35,331 nt of DNA, taken from Planctomycetota bacterium (GTDB taxonomy: Bacteria > Planctomycetota > Planctomycetia > Pirellulales > Pirellulaceae). This document shows positions 1-7,865 of this stretch, piece by piece. Every line of letters begins with the position of its first letter. Within the stretch, counting starts at the first letter, position 1. The DNA lies in assembly GCA_003695565.1 (NCBI GenBank), contig RFIQ01000326.1, positions 1 to 35,331 of the forward strand, written 5' to 3'. A program made the translations under genes and the position numbers. The notes under the pieces are model-generated. The model saw only the letters and a list, made by a program, of their open reading frames with translations. It was not told where the DNA came from and searched no databases.

Positions 1-186
1 ACCGGCGGCACCGCGCGGTGGGCTTCCGGATTGTCCTCGAATTCCTTTCTCCGCAGCAGCAGCCGCATCGAGTACTCGGCCGAGCGACTGGAGGAAATCG
101 AGCCGGCGATCGCCGTGATGGCAGCCAAGGAAGGGTTGACCGCACACGGCCAGAGCGTCCAGATCCGCTGTGGCAAGAAAGTGTAA
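1..186 (+). CDS. hisD: Histidinol dehydrogenase, C-terminal end (partial)
   Basis: This is the last 61 codons of a gene that enters from outside the window, open in frame from base 1 to a TAA at 184-186. The translation contains the stretches SGLSSNSFLRSSSRIEYS and KEGLTAHGQSVQIR, which match the conserved HisD tail (typically SGLSVxDFxKxxSxxxYS ... AExEGLxAHxxAVxxR). HisD makes the last two oxidations of histidine synthesis, L-histidinol to L-histidine, using NAD. The active-site residues lie upstream, outside the window. The next gene, hisC, starts 10 bases after the stop with a strong ribosome site overlapping the hisD end, so the two are surely co-transcribed. Confidence 0.88.
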   Translation, partial: TGGTARWASGLSSNSFLRSSSRIEYSAERLEEIEPAIAVMAAKEGLTAHGQSVQIRCGKKV

Positions 187-196
187 AGGAGGTGGC

Positions 197-1288
197 ATGG
201 ACCGTTCCCAGATCGATGGTTGGTTTCGCCCGAATGTTCGCCAGATGCGCCCCTATGTACCTGGTGAACAGCCGCAGGGCGGTAAGTTCATCAAGTTGAA
301 CACCAATGAGAATCCCTATCCTCCCTCTCCGGCCGCCGTGCGAGCGATCCAGCAAGCGGCCGACGGCGCGCTGGTCCGCTATCCCGATCCGTTGGCCACC
401 GCATTTCGCATCCAAGCCGCGGAGGTGCTGGGGGTCGATCCCGAGTGGATTCTGTGCGGCAACGGCAGCGACGATATTTTGACGATTGTGACGCGCGCCC
501 TGGTGGGGGAAGGCGATCGGCTGCGGATGCCCACTCCCAGCTATATCCTGTATCGAACGTTGGCCGAGATCCAAGCTGCGCAGGTCGACGAGGTGCCCTT
601 CGCGGAGGGGTTTCAGTTATCGCCGGAGTTTGGTCGACCGCATCCCCGGTTGCGATTGGCTTTCCTGCCCAACCCCAACAGTCCGACCGGAACGGTGGTA
701 CCGCCGGAGGTGATCCAGGAGGTGGCCCAGCGGTTGCCTTGCCCTCTGCTGGTCGATGAGGCTTATGCCGATTTTGCTGACGTCCATTGCATCGATCTGG
801 TGCGGAAGGATCCGCGCATCATGGTGTCCAGGACGTTGAGCAAGTCATACGGATTGGCGGGCCTGCGGTTCGGGTTCCTGATCGCCCAGCCCCCGATCAT
901 CGAGATGTTGCGGAAGGTGAAAGACAGCTACAATTGCGATGTGCTGGCGATCGCCGGGGCCACGGCAGCGATCGCCGACCAGGCGTGGTTCGCCGAAAAT
1001 CGGGCCAAAGTGATCGCCACGCGCAGTCGGCTGCACGATGGATTGCGCGGGTTGGGTTTCGAGGTCATTACCAGTTATGCCAATTTTGTGTGGTGCACCC
1101 ACCCCCAACACGCCTCGCGTTCCTTGTACGAACGATTGAAGGCCGACGGCGTGCTAGTGCGATACATGGATTACCCAGGGTGGGGCGATGGTTTGAGGAT
1201 CAGCGTGGGGACCGACGACCAGATCGATGCTTGTCTCTCCCTGTTGGCGGGGTATGTGGCTGGTGGGTCTGGGATCCAAGATTTGTAA
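197..1288 (+). CDS. hisC: Histidinol-phosphate aminotransferase
   Basis: HisC is a PLP-dependent (fold type I, class II) aminotransferase that converts imidazole-acetol phosphate and glutamate to histidinol phosphate. The protein has 363 residues, the normal family length. Visible landmarks are NTNENP near residue 35, the PNPNSPTG loop at 158-165 (Asn for the PLP ring), VDEAY with Asp187 contacting the pyridine nitrogen, and SRTLSKSYGLAGLR with Lys216 as the Schiff-base lysine. I chose ATG 197 because AAAGGAGG sits at 186-192, overlapping the hisD stop. An in-frame GTG at 170 lies inside hisD and would add nine unlikely residues. It forms an operon with hisD upstream and hisB downstream (85-base gap). 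Confidence 0.95.
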   Translation: MDRSQIDGWFRPNVRQMRPYVPGEQPQGGKFIKLNTNENPYPPSPAAVRAIQQAADGALVRYPDPLATAFRIQAAEVLGVDPEWILCGNGSDDILTIVTRALVGEGDRLRMPTPSYILYRTLAEIQAAQVDEVPFAEGFQLSPEFGRPHPRLRLAFLPNPNSPTGTVVPPEVIQEVAQRLPCPLLVDEAYADFADVHCIDLVRKDPRIMVSRTLSKSYGLAGLRFGFLIAQPPIIEMLRKVKDSYNCDVLAIAGATAAIADQAWFAENRAKVIATRSRLHDGLRGLGFEVITSYANFVWCTHPQHASRSLYERLKADGVLVRYMDYPGWGDGLRISVGTDDQIDACLSLLAGYVAGGSGIQDL

Positions 1289-1373
1289 GGCATGAACGCG
1301 GCCTGCCCGCGCCGCAGCGGACAGGCGGATGCAACCGGTGGATCGGGGGCAATGGTATTGATAAGGAACTGAA

Positions 1374-1964
1374 ATGGCAGGACGTAAAGCGACGATTCAG
1401 CGGCGGACCGGCGAGACCGATATCCAATTGACTCTGGATCTGGACGGTTCCGGGCAAGCCGACATCGCGTCGGGAGTGGGGTTCCTGGACCACATGTTGC
1501 ACCTGCTGGCGCGGCACGGTTTGTTCGATTTGCAAGTCAAATGCCAGGGAGATGTGCATGTCGATGCACACCACACGACTGAAGATATCGGCATCTGTTT
1601 GGGGCAGGCCTTCGCTCAAGCGCTGGGGGAAAAGCGTGGGATCGCGCGCTACGGGCATTTCGCATTGCCCATGGAAGAGACGCTGGTGACCGCGGCGGTG
1701 GATCTGTCGGGCCGCAGTTTCGTGGTTTTCCACGTCGATATGCCCGCCCCGAAGATCGGTGATTTCGACAGCGAATTGGTGGAGGATTTTTGGATCGCCT
1801 TCGCGCACAATGCGTTGTGCAATCTGCATGTCAATCTGCATTACGGGCGCAATACGCATCATATTGCCGAAGCGGTCTTCAAAGGATGCGCTCGGGCTTT
1901 GCGCATGGCGGTGCAAATCGATCCGCGGCAAACCGATATCCCCAGCACGAAGGGTACTCTGTGA
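1374..1964 (+). CDS. hisB: Imidazoleglycerol-phosphate dehydratase
   Basis: This Mn-dependent enzyme dehydrates imidazole-glycerol phosphate to imidazole-acetol phosphate, the substrate of the adjacent HisC. The 196-residue protein is the monofunctional form, without the phosphatase half of the E. coli enzyme. Its metal-binding repeats are visible: [14 protein letters not shown] at 36-49, [18 protein letters not shown] at 60-77, and the second set [11 protein letters not shown] and [16 protein letters not shown]. The ATG at 1374 has AAGGA seven to eight bases upstream. Its TGA at 1962-1964 abuts the GTG start of the next gene. Third gene of the hisDCB run; the usual hisH/hisA partners do not follow. 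Confidence 0.95.
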   Translation: MAGRKATIQRRTGETDIQLTLDLDGSGQADIASGVGFLDHMLHLLARHGLFDLQVKCQGDVHVDAHHTTEDIGICLGQAFAQALGEKRGIARYGHFALPMEETLVTAAVDLSGRSFVVFHVDMPAPKIGDFDSELVEDFWIAFAHNALCNLHVNLHYGRNTHHIAEAVFKGCARALRMAVQIDPRQTDIPSTKGTL

Positions 1965-3377
1965 GTGAATGGTCCGGGGGCTGAAGTCGAATCGGGGCCA
2001 ACCGCCGTCTCTCCCCGCGCCGCGGCACGTGGCGATGGATTGGGAGTATTCACATTGGCCTGCCTGGTCGTAGCCAACATGATCGGGGCGGGGGTGTTTA
2101 CCTCCAGCGGTTTCGCCATGGCGGCGTTGCAGGATCCTGCCCGGGTAATGCTGGTGTGGTGGGTGTGCGGGGTATGGGCCATCTGCGGCGCAGTGGCCTA
2201 TGGGGGATTGGTACGGCGGTTGAAGCTTTCCGGCGGCGAGTACTTGTTTCTCAGTCGGCTGGTGCATCCGGCCGTCGGCTTTCTGGCCGGTTGGATCTCC
2301 GTCGTCGCCGGGTTTGCCGCGCCGATTGCGGTGACTGCCTACGGAGCTGCCGTGTATGCTATCGGCAGTTCCCCGGCCGCCAGACCCTGGTTGACGCCCT
2401 TGGCCCTCCTTGTCGTGGTGATGGCCACCGCGTTCCATCTGGCCGGGTTGCATTGGGGGGCCAAAGCGCAAAACACCATCGTGGTGCTGAAGTTGGTGCT
2501 GTTGGCGGCGTTCCTCGGATGGGTGTTCCTGCTTTTGCCCGCTGAGGCATGGCATGGGCCGACCGAGCCGCGGGAATGGGGCCGATGGTGGCCCGATTCC
2601 GGGCCAGCCTGGATGGCTGTGCTGGGGTCGATGTCCTGGATTGCGCTTAGTTACACTGGATTCAATGCAGCCATTTACGTGGCGGGAGCCGCTCGCGATT
2701 CCGGGCCCAGGGTGGCTCGCAGCATGGTGCTGGCCACGGTGCTGGTGACGGTCATCTATCTGTCGCTCAACTATGTGTTCGTATACGGTCCAGCGCCGGG
2801 GTCGATTTCCGGCCAGCCCGAGGTGGCGGCCATCGCGGCGGCCGAGCTGGGCGGACCCCGGCTGGCTCTGGTGGTGCGTTTGACGATTGTTCTAGCGATG
2901 ATCAGCAGCGTGTTCTCGCTCTTGCTGGCCGGGCCACAGGTCTACCAACGCATGGCCGACGATGGGGTGATGCCCGGCCTGTTCCGCACCGGCGCCAACG
3001 GCGTGTCGCGCGCCGCCGTGTTGGCCCAAGCTGCTCTGGGGATCGCGGCACTGTTGATCGCCGGTTTGCGGGAGTTGATGAACTACCTGGGATTGACCCT
3101 GTCCGCCTGCGGCGCGTTGACCGTCCTGAGTCTTTGGTGGATTCATCGGCGGTTGCCGGATGCGCAACCGGTGCGAGGCTGGGAGACCGCGGCCATGCTG
3201 GTGTATCTGGGGATTACCGGCGGGATTCTGGTGGGCAGCTATCGCGAACATCCCGTCGAATTCGCCGCCATGGTGGGCACCTTCGCTGCCGGTGGGTTGG
3301 TGTACATGGTATGGTGGGCGGTTCACCGACCGAGGGCAGCGTCGACCGCTGGTGGAGACGCTGGTGAGGAAGGTTGA
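1965..3377 (+). CDS. APC-family amino acid permease
   Basis: A 470-residue inner-membrane transporter with about 12 hydrophobic segments. Its first helix carries the APC-superfamily signature (ANMIGAGVFTSSGFAMA, about residues 37-53), the unwound Gly-rich segment that binds the substrate amino group. Further family features are the GGEYLFLSRLVHPAVGFLAGW stretch near 90 and a polar 30-residue tail. The start is a GTG directly abutting the hisB stop, so translation is probably coupled to hisB. This position suggests, but does not show, a role in histidine or related amino-acid uptake or exchange. The first about 25 residues precede the first helix and are not hydrophobic. The substrate cannot be read from the sequence. 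Confidence 0.85.
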   Translation: MNGPGAEVESGPTAVSPRAAARGDGLGVFTLACLVVANMIGAGVFTSSGFAMAALQDPARVMLVWWVCGVWAICGAVAYGGLVRRLKLSGGEYLFLSRLVHPAVGFLAGWISVVAGFAAPIAVTAYGAAVYAIGSSPAARPWLTPLALLVVVMATAFHLAGLHWGAKAQNTIVVLKLVLLAAFLGWVFLLLPAEAWHGPTEPREWGRWWPDSGPAWMAVLGSMSWIALSYTGFNAAIYVAGAARDSGPRVARSMVLATVLVTVIYLSLNYVFVYGPAPGSISGQPEVAAIAAAELGGPRLALVVRLTIVLAMISSVFSLLLAGPQVYQRMADDGVMPGLFRTGANGVSRAAVLAQAALGIAALLIAGLRELMNYLGLTLSACGALTVLSLWWIHRRLPDAQPVRGWETAAMLVYLGITGGILVGSYREHPVEFAAMVGTFAAGGLVYMVWWAVHRPRAASTAGGDAGEEG

Positions 3378-3466
3378 ACCACCGGTGCGAGATCCGTCAT
3401 TTGCGACGTCGCCGGCGCGGGTATGCACGCGTTTGGCTGGGATGTGAAATCTGGAAAGGCGAAGGT

Positions 3467-4036
3467 ATGACATTCCCTGATGAACGGCTGGAGTTGCCCG
3501 CGGCCTATCGCTTTTGCCCGCAATGCGGCCATCCGAATCCGCAGCCCGGCCAATCTCCGCTGAAGTGCCAAGCGTGTGGATTCGCCGTGTTTTTCGGACC
3601 AGTCGCTGCGGTGGGTGGTTTGATCGAGAACCATCGGGGCGAGATATTGGTTGTTCGACGGGCTCGAGATCCGGGCAAAGGCAAGTGGGGGTTGCCGGGC
3701 GGATTCGTCGATCCGTACGAATCGGCCGAACAGGCCCTGGCCCGTGAGGTGCGCGAAGAAACCGGGTTGGAGATCACCGATGTGCGCTTCCTGGTGACGT
3801 TCCCCAATCGATACGTGTATGCCGGGGTGGCTGCCCCCGTGTTGGATCTGTTTTTTCAATGCCGACCGATGGGGGATGCGGATATCCGTCTGGAAACGCG
3901 GGAATTGGAGCGATACGCGTGGTGCGTCCCGGATGCAAAACTGTTGGCCAACATGGCCTTCGACTCGAACCGACGCGCCATCGAATTATGGAAGCACGGT
4001 CCGTTGTCCAGGGACCCGGAAAGTTGTCGCGAGTAA
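3467..4036 (+). CDS. Nudix hydrolase with N-terminal zinc ribbon
   Basis: Nudix enzymes hydrolyse nucleoside diphosphates linked to another moiety. This 189-residue protein has a zinc-ribbon at its start (Cys17, Cys20, Cys34, Cys37) and a complete Nudix box at 79-101: Gly79, Glu85, then REVREETGL at 93-101 with the Mg-binding glutamates 97 and 98. The zinc ribbon plus Nudix arrangement recalls NudC-like NADH pyrophosphatases, but it is shorter and lacks the usual NudC N-terminal domain. ADP-ribose, NADH or a nucleotide sugar are all possible substrates. ATG 3467 has a GAAGG element just upstream; the open frame reaches back to 3374 but the extra residues are Arg-rich and unlikely. It follows the permease by 89 bases. 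Confidence 0.85.
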   Translation: MTFPDERLELPAAYRFCPQCGHPNPQPGQSPLKCQACGFAVFFGPVAAVGGLIENHRGEILVVRRARDPGKGKWGLPGGFVDPYESAEQALAREVREETGLEITDVRFLVTFPNRYVYAGVAAPVLDLFFQCRPMGDADIRLETRELERYAWCVPDAKLLANMAFDSNRRAIELWKHGPLSRDPESCRE

Positions 4037-4346
4037 TCGTCCCAGCGCCCGCCAGGGCTGATGGCGGTGGCGGGGAGGCAGGGCCATGGATCGTGGGCTC
4101 GACCGGTGGCAATCGGGACTTGATCCAAGATGCCGTTCGGGCGAGATATAATGGAGCGCGGAGAGACCGATTGTTTTCGCTCTCTGTGCGCACCTCGCCC
4201 AACGACGATTGGTCGCATCTACCGGGAATTCTCCGCCTGCAAGTCCCTTTTGTCCCCGATTGCGAATTGGTTCTATGAATTTTATTGAGCACGCGAGTTT
4301 CGCCTCCACGGCGCTGGATCGGCCCGCCACGGGTTGGGTGAAAGCG
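4037..4346 (+). promoter_or_regulatory. 310-base gap with a candidate -10 element
   Basis: No gene is visible in this gap. A perfect TATAAT lies at 4147-4152 on the plus strand. The best upstream partner, TTGATC at 4120-4125, is 21 bases away, longer than the usual 17, so the -35 match is poor. If used, transcription would start near 4160 and leave a leader of about 115-190 bases before the cytochrome protein. The cytochrome gene's open frame extends upstream through ATG 4275 to TTG 4209, so part of this gap may be coding. Confidence 0.28.
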
Positions 4347-7300
4347 ATGCACCGAGGGGTAGCCGCTGTGTTGGTGGGGGGCTGGGCGGCGTTTGCCGGA
4401 TTGGCGTCTCCTGCACAGACCCCCAACGCGCCAGAGCCTGCGCCGGAGCAGGTCGAGTGGTTCGAAAAGAACATTCGGCCCATCCTGGCGGAGAACTGCT
4501 ACAGTTGCCACAGTGCGGCGTTCGACAACCGCAAAGGTGGGCTGACCGTTGATTCGCGGTCGGCGCTGATCGCCGGTGGTGATTCCGGACCAGCAGTCGT
4601 GCCGGGGCACCCGGAGGAAAGCCTGCTGATCGAAGCCGTTCGGCGAGAGTCCTACGAGATGCCGCCGGATAAGGAGTTGTCGGCTCGGGAGATCCAGTTG
4701 CTGACCGAATGGGTGCGGCGGGGAGCCGTGTGGCCCGACAATCCCGCTCCGCCGGACCAGGGTGGGGATTGGGTCGCGGAGCGCATGCGCGTGCATTGGG
4801 CCTGGCACCCGCCCGAGCGACCTGCCGTCCCCGAAGTGCCGAACGATGCATGGAGTCGCAACGCCATCGACCGGTTCATCCTGGCACGGCTCCGCGAGGA
4901 GGGTCTGGAGCCGGCCGCAACTGCGGACCGGTTTACGCTCGCGCGGCGGTTGCACTTCGATTTGATCGGACTGCCGCCGGGTCCACAGGAAATTGCCGAC
5001 ATGATGGGCAGCAGTGGGCATCGGTGGGAGGAAGCGTATCGGTCGATGGTCGATCGCCTGCTGGAATCGCCCCAGTTCGGTGTGCGGTGGGGCCGGCATT
5101 GGTTGGATTTGATGCGCTACGCGGAAACACTGGGGCACGAGTTCGATTACCCGATCCACTACGCCTGGCGCTATCGCGATGCGGTCATCGACGCGTTCAA
5201 TGCGGATGTGCCGTACGATCGATTCTTGACGGAACATCTGGCAGGAGACTGTCTGCCGGACCGCCGTCGGCATCCGACCGATGGTACGGACCAGTCGTTG
5301 GCGCTGACGGGATTCTGGTTTCTGGGCGATGCGGTGCATGCGCCGGTCGATATCCTCAGCGATGCTGATACCCGCATGGAAAACCAAATCGACGTTTTTT
5401 CCAAAGCGTTCCTGGGGCTGACGGTTGCATGCGCGCGGTGCCACGACCACAAATTCGATGCGATCGGCACGGATGATTACTATGGTCTGACGGGCGTTCT
5501 GAGTAGCACTCGCCGCGTTTACGCGCTGACCGATCCCCACGAGCGCATCGCCGAGCACAACGCCGCCCTGGTGCAGCAATTGCAAGACGCGTCCGCAGCG
5601 GCTCTGGAAATGTATCGCCAGGCGGCAATGGCAGTGCCGCCGACGGTCCGGTCCGAACCGTCGCCCCGAGTGTCGGCTGTGGATCGTTTGATCGGTCAGA
5701 CGAAATCGCCAGCGCCGCGGGGGGTAGAGTCGGTAGTATCGCGGCCGCGATTGGTCGCGCATCAGACCCCACCGGTCACCAACTGGTACCAATGGCTGCA
5801 GAACGTCCGCCGGGTATGGAAGGAATTGCCTGCGGCGCAGCGGCAGAAACAGGTATCGGTCAGCGATCCGCTGTTTCCGCTGTCTGTAGGGTTGCAGGAG
5901 GAGGGCTGGCAGGTCGAGTTGCGGCGGGTGCAGAGCCGGTTGCAGGAGGCGGCGCAACGATTTGATCAGTGGGAACGAGGCACGCAATTGTTCGCCGACT
6001 TTCGAGACGGCGTGCCTGCAGACTGGCAGCTTGAAGCGATCGACCCAACGAATCGTTCTCAGGCCCCTTCATTCCAGTGGCGGCACGACCCCCAGGGACA
6101 AGTGGGGATCGACTGGTTCAGCGACGAAGCGCCGATTCCCCTGCGCCGTGGAGTTTTTGCGTCGCACGTGTTGGGGCGTCGCCAGCAGGTGACCCTCCGC
6201 TCGCCCAATTTCCAGGTCAGCCATCCCGTGGTTTGCATCAAGATGCGTGGAACGGCGGTGCACTCCGGCTTGGTGATCGACAATTATTTCATGACCGAGT
6301 TTCATAGTCTGCTTTTCAAAGATATTCGCAAGAGTGTTGATCAGCATGCGGATGCGGGATGGGTTACGCACCGCGGTGACTTGAACAAGTACGTAGGGCA
6401 CTCGGCATACCTGTCGTTGGAAGATTCCGGCGATGGATGGTTCGAGGTGCAACAGGTGCGGTTCGCCCAGACACCACCACCGGTCGAGCCCAGTCCGGCC
6501 GCCATGCGGTTGATGGGGATGGCGGGCGAGTCGCAGGAAGGGACGTTGGAGCGCTGGGCCCGCGAGATTGCTGCCGCGTTCGAGAGGGTGGCCCAAGGGA
6601 CGGCAACGGACGTCGACAGGCTGTTGGTGCGAGGTGTGTTGCACACGGCGCAGGCCGTCGACGTTGACTGGCCGGTTGACATCCCGGATGCGGCCGCCCA
6701 GAACGGGCGAGCGGGGGACTGGGCCGAGGCGCGCCGCAGGTTGCTGCAGAGCGATCAGAGGTCGCCCTCACCGGTGCGGCTGCTGGCCGCTGCGGAGGGA
6801 ACTCCCGTCGATGTTCCGATTCGATTGCGCGGTGATCCACACCAATTCGGAGATCGGGTTCCGCGAGGTTGCTTGGCCAAACTGCCCGTCTATCGCCCGG
6901 CAGGGCCCGATTCCTCGGGGAGGAGGGAATTGGCCCAGTCGCTGACCGATCCCCGGCATCCGCTGGTGGCGCGGGTGATGGTCAATCGCGTTTGGCATCA
7001 CCTGTTTGGGCGTGGAATCGTCGACTCACCCGACAACCTGGGCGAACTGGGCGGCAGGCCGACGCACCCTCAGTTGTTGGATTATCTGGCCACAGAATTC
7101 GTCGCCCACGATTGGTCGGTAAAGTGGCTGGTGCGGGAGATCGTCACCAGCAGCACCTATCGATTGGGCAGCGCACCGTCGTCCCACCAGCGCGAGGCGG
7201 ATCCCGATCATCGGTTGTGGAGCTGGCGGCCGGTGCGGCGGATGACTTCGGAATCGCTCCGCGACGCCCTGTTGGCGACTGCCGGCAGCCTGGACCTGCG

Positions 7301-7754
7301 ATTGGGTGGTCCCAGCGTTCCCGTACACCTCACTCCGCGGATGAGCGGGCGGGGAAGGCCCAAGAACAGCGGACCGCTGGATGGTGATAATCGCCGTACG
7401 GTTTACATTGAGATACGGCGCAATTTCCTGGACCCCTTCCAATTGGTGTTCGATTTCCCCATGCCATCAACGTGCGTGGGCCGCCGTAATGTCTCGAATG
7501 TCCCGGCGCAGGCCCTGAGCATGCTGAACGATCCCTTGGTCCACGAGATGGTCGACCGGTGGGTGGCGCGCACCGATGCAGTGCCTTCACCCCAGGCGCG
7601 GATCGCCCTGATGATCGAACAGGCTTTCGGGCGACCTGCCGATGCGTGGGAGATCGTACAGTGCCAGCAGATGCTGCGTTCCGCATCCCCGGAGTCCTGG
7701 CGGGATTTAGCGCACGTTCTGGTAAATTCGAAGGAGTTCTCTTTTCTGCGTTGA
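4347..7754 (+). CDS. PSCyt1/DUF1549/DUF1553 planctomycete cytochrome protein
   Basis: A very large secreted protein (1135 residues from this start) of the group expanded in Planctomycetes. The N-terminus MHRGVAAVLVGGWAAFAGLA then SPAQ reads as a Sec signal peptide. A PSCyt1 haem domain follows, with CYSCH at 51-55 and the typical MPPDKELSxxEIxLLTEWVRRGAxWP ending. DUF1549 comes next (AIDRFILARL ... DLIGLPP ... GRHWLDLMRYAET), with a second CxxCH at 362-366 (CARCHDHKFD). About 450 middle residues are variable, and DUF1553 ends the protein (DPRHPLVARVMVNRVW ... NVPAQALSMLNDP). The role is unproven; such proteins are thought to be periplasmic and often accompany sulfatase or polysaccharide genes. 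A DUF1501 partner, usual next door, is absent here. ATG 4275 and TTG 4209 are alternative starts; I prefer 4347 because it gives a normal signal peptide. Confidence 0.92.
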   Translation: MHRGVAAVLVGGWAAFAGLASPAQTPNAPEPAPEQVEWFEKNIRPILAENCYSCHSAAFDNRKGGLTVDSRSALIAGGDSGPAVVPGHPEESLLIEAVRRESYEMPPDKELSAREIQLLTEWVRRGAVWPDNPAPPDQGGDWVAERMRVHWAWHPPERPAVPEVPNDAWSRNAIDRFILARLREEGLEPAATADRFTLARRLHFDLIGLPPGPQEIADMMGSSGHRWEEAYRSMVDRLLESPQFGVRWGRHWLDLMRYAETLGHEFDYPIHYAWRYRDAVIDAFNADVPYDRFLTEHLAGDCLPDRRRHPTDGTDQSLALTGFWFLGDAVHAPVDILSDADTRMENQIDVFSKAFLGLTVACARCHDHKFDAIGTDDYYGLTGVLSSTRRVYALTDPHERIAEHNAALVQQLQDASAAALEMYRQAAMAVPPTVRSEPSPRVSAVDRLIGQTKSPAPRGVESVVSRPRLVAHQTPPVTNWYQWLQNVRRVWKELPAAQRQKQVSVSDPLFPLSVGLQEEGWQVELRRVQSRLQEAAQRFDQWERGTQLFADFRDGVPADWQLEAIDPTNRSQAPSFQWRHDPQGQVGIDWFSDEAPIPLRRGVFASHVLGRRQQVTLRSPNFQVSHPVVCIKMRGTAVHSGLVIDNYFMTEFHSLLFKDIRKSVDQHADAGWVTHRGDLNKYVGHSAYLSLEDSGDGWFEVQQVRFAQTPPPVEPSPAAMRLMGMAGESQEGTLERWAREIAAAFERVAQGTATDVDRLLVRGVLHTAQAVDVDWPVDIPDAAAQNGRAGDWAEARRRLLQSDQRSPSPVRLLAAAEGTPVDVPIRLRGDPHQFGDRVPRGCLAKLPVYRPAGPDSSGRRELAQSLTDPRHPLVARVMVNRVWHHLFGRGIVDSPDNLGELGGRPTHPQLLDYLATEFVAHDWSVKWLVREIVTSSTYRLGSAPSSHQREADPDHRLWSWRPVRRMTSESLRDALLATAGSLDLRLGGPSVPVHLTPRMSGRGRPKNSGPLDGDNRRTVYIEIRRNFLDPFQLVFDFPMPSTCVGRRNVSNVPAQALSMLNDPLVHEMVDRWVARTDAVPSPQARIALMIEQAFGRPADAWEIVQCQQMLRSASPESWRDLAHVLVNSKEFSFLR

Positions 7755-7865
7755 TGTCGGCAGCCCGGGAAGTCGATGCCTGGGGGGTGGTCACCGCGAG
7801 GAACTGAGTGTGAACGGTTAGGGTGCAGCAAGCGGCGCAGGCTCATGCAGTCAGAGAGGATCTAA

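Noticed and set aside
1200-2555. A 451-codon open frame on the minus strand.
   Set aside because: It overlaps hisC, hisB and the permease in antisense; composition is rich in His, Gln and Arg and shows no domain.
3774-5987. A 737-codon open frame on the minus strand.
   Set aside because: It runs antisense to the Nudix and cytochrome genes, which have clear motifs. Its translation is Arg/Pro/His-rich without any family feature, typical of a high-GC shadow frame.
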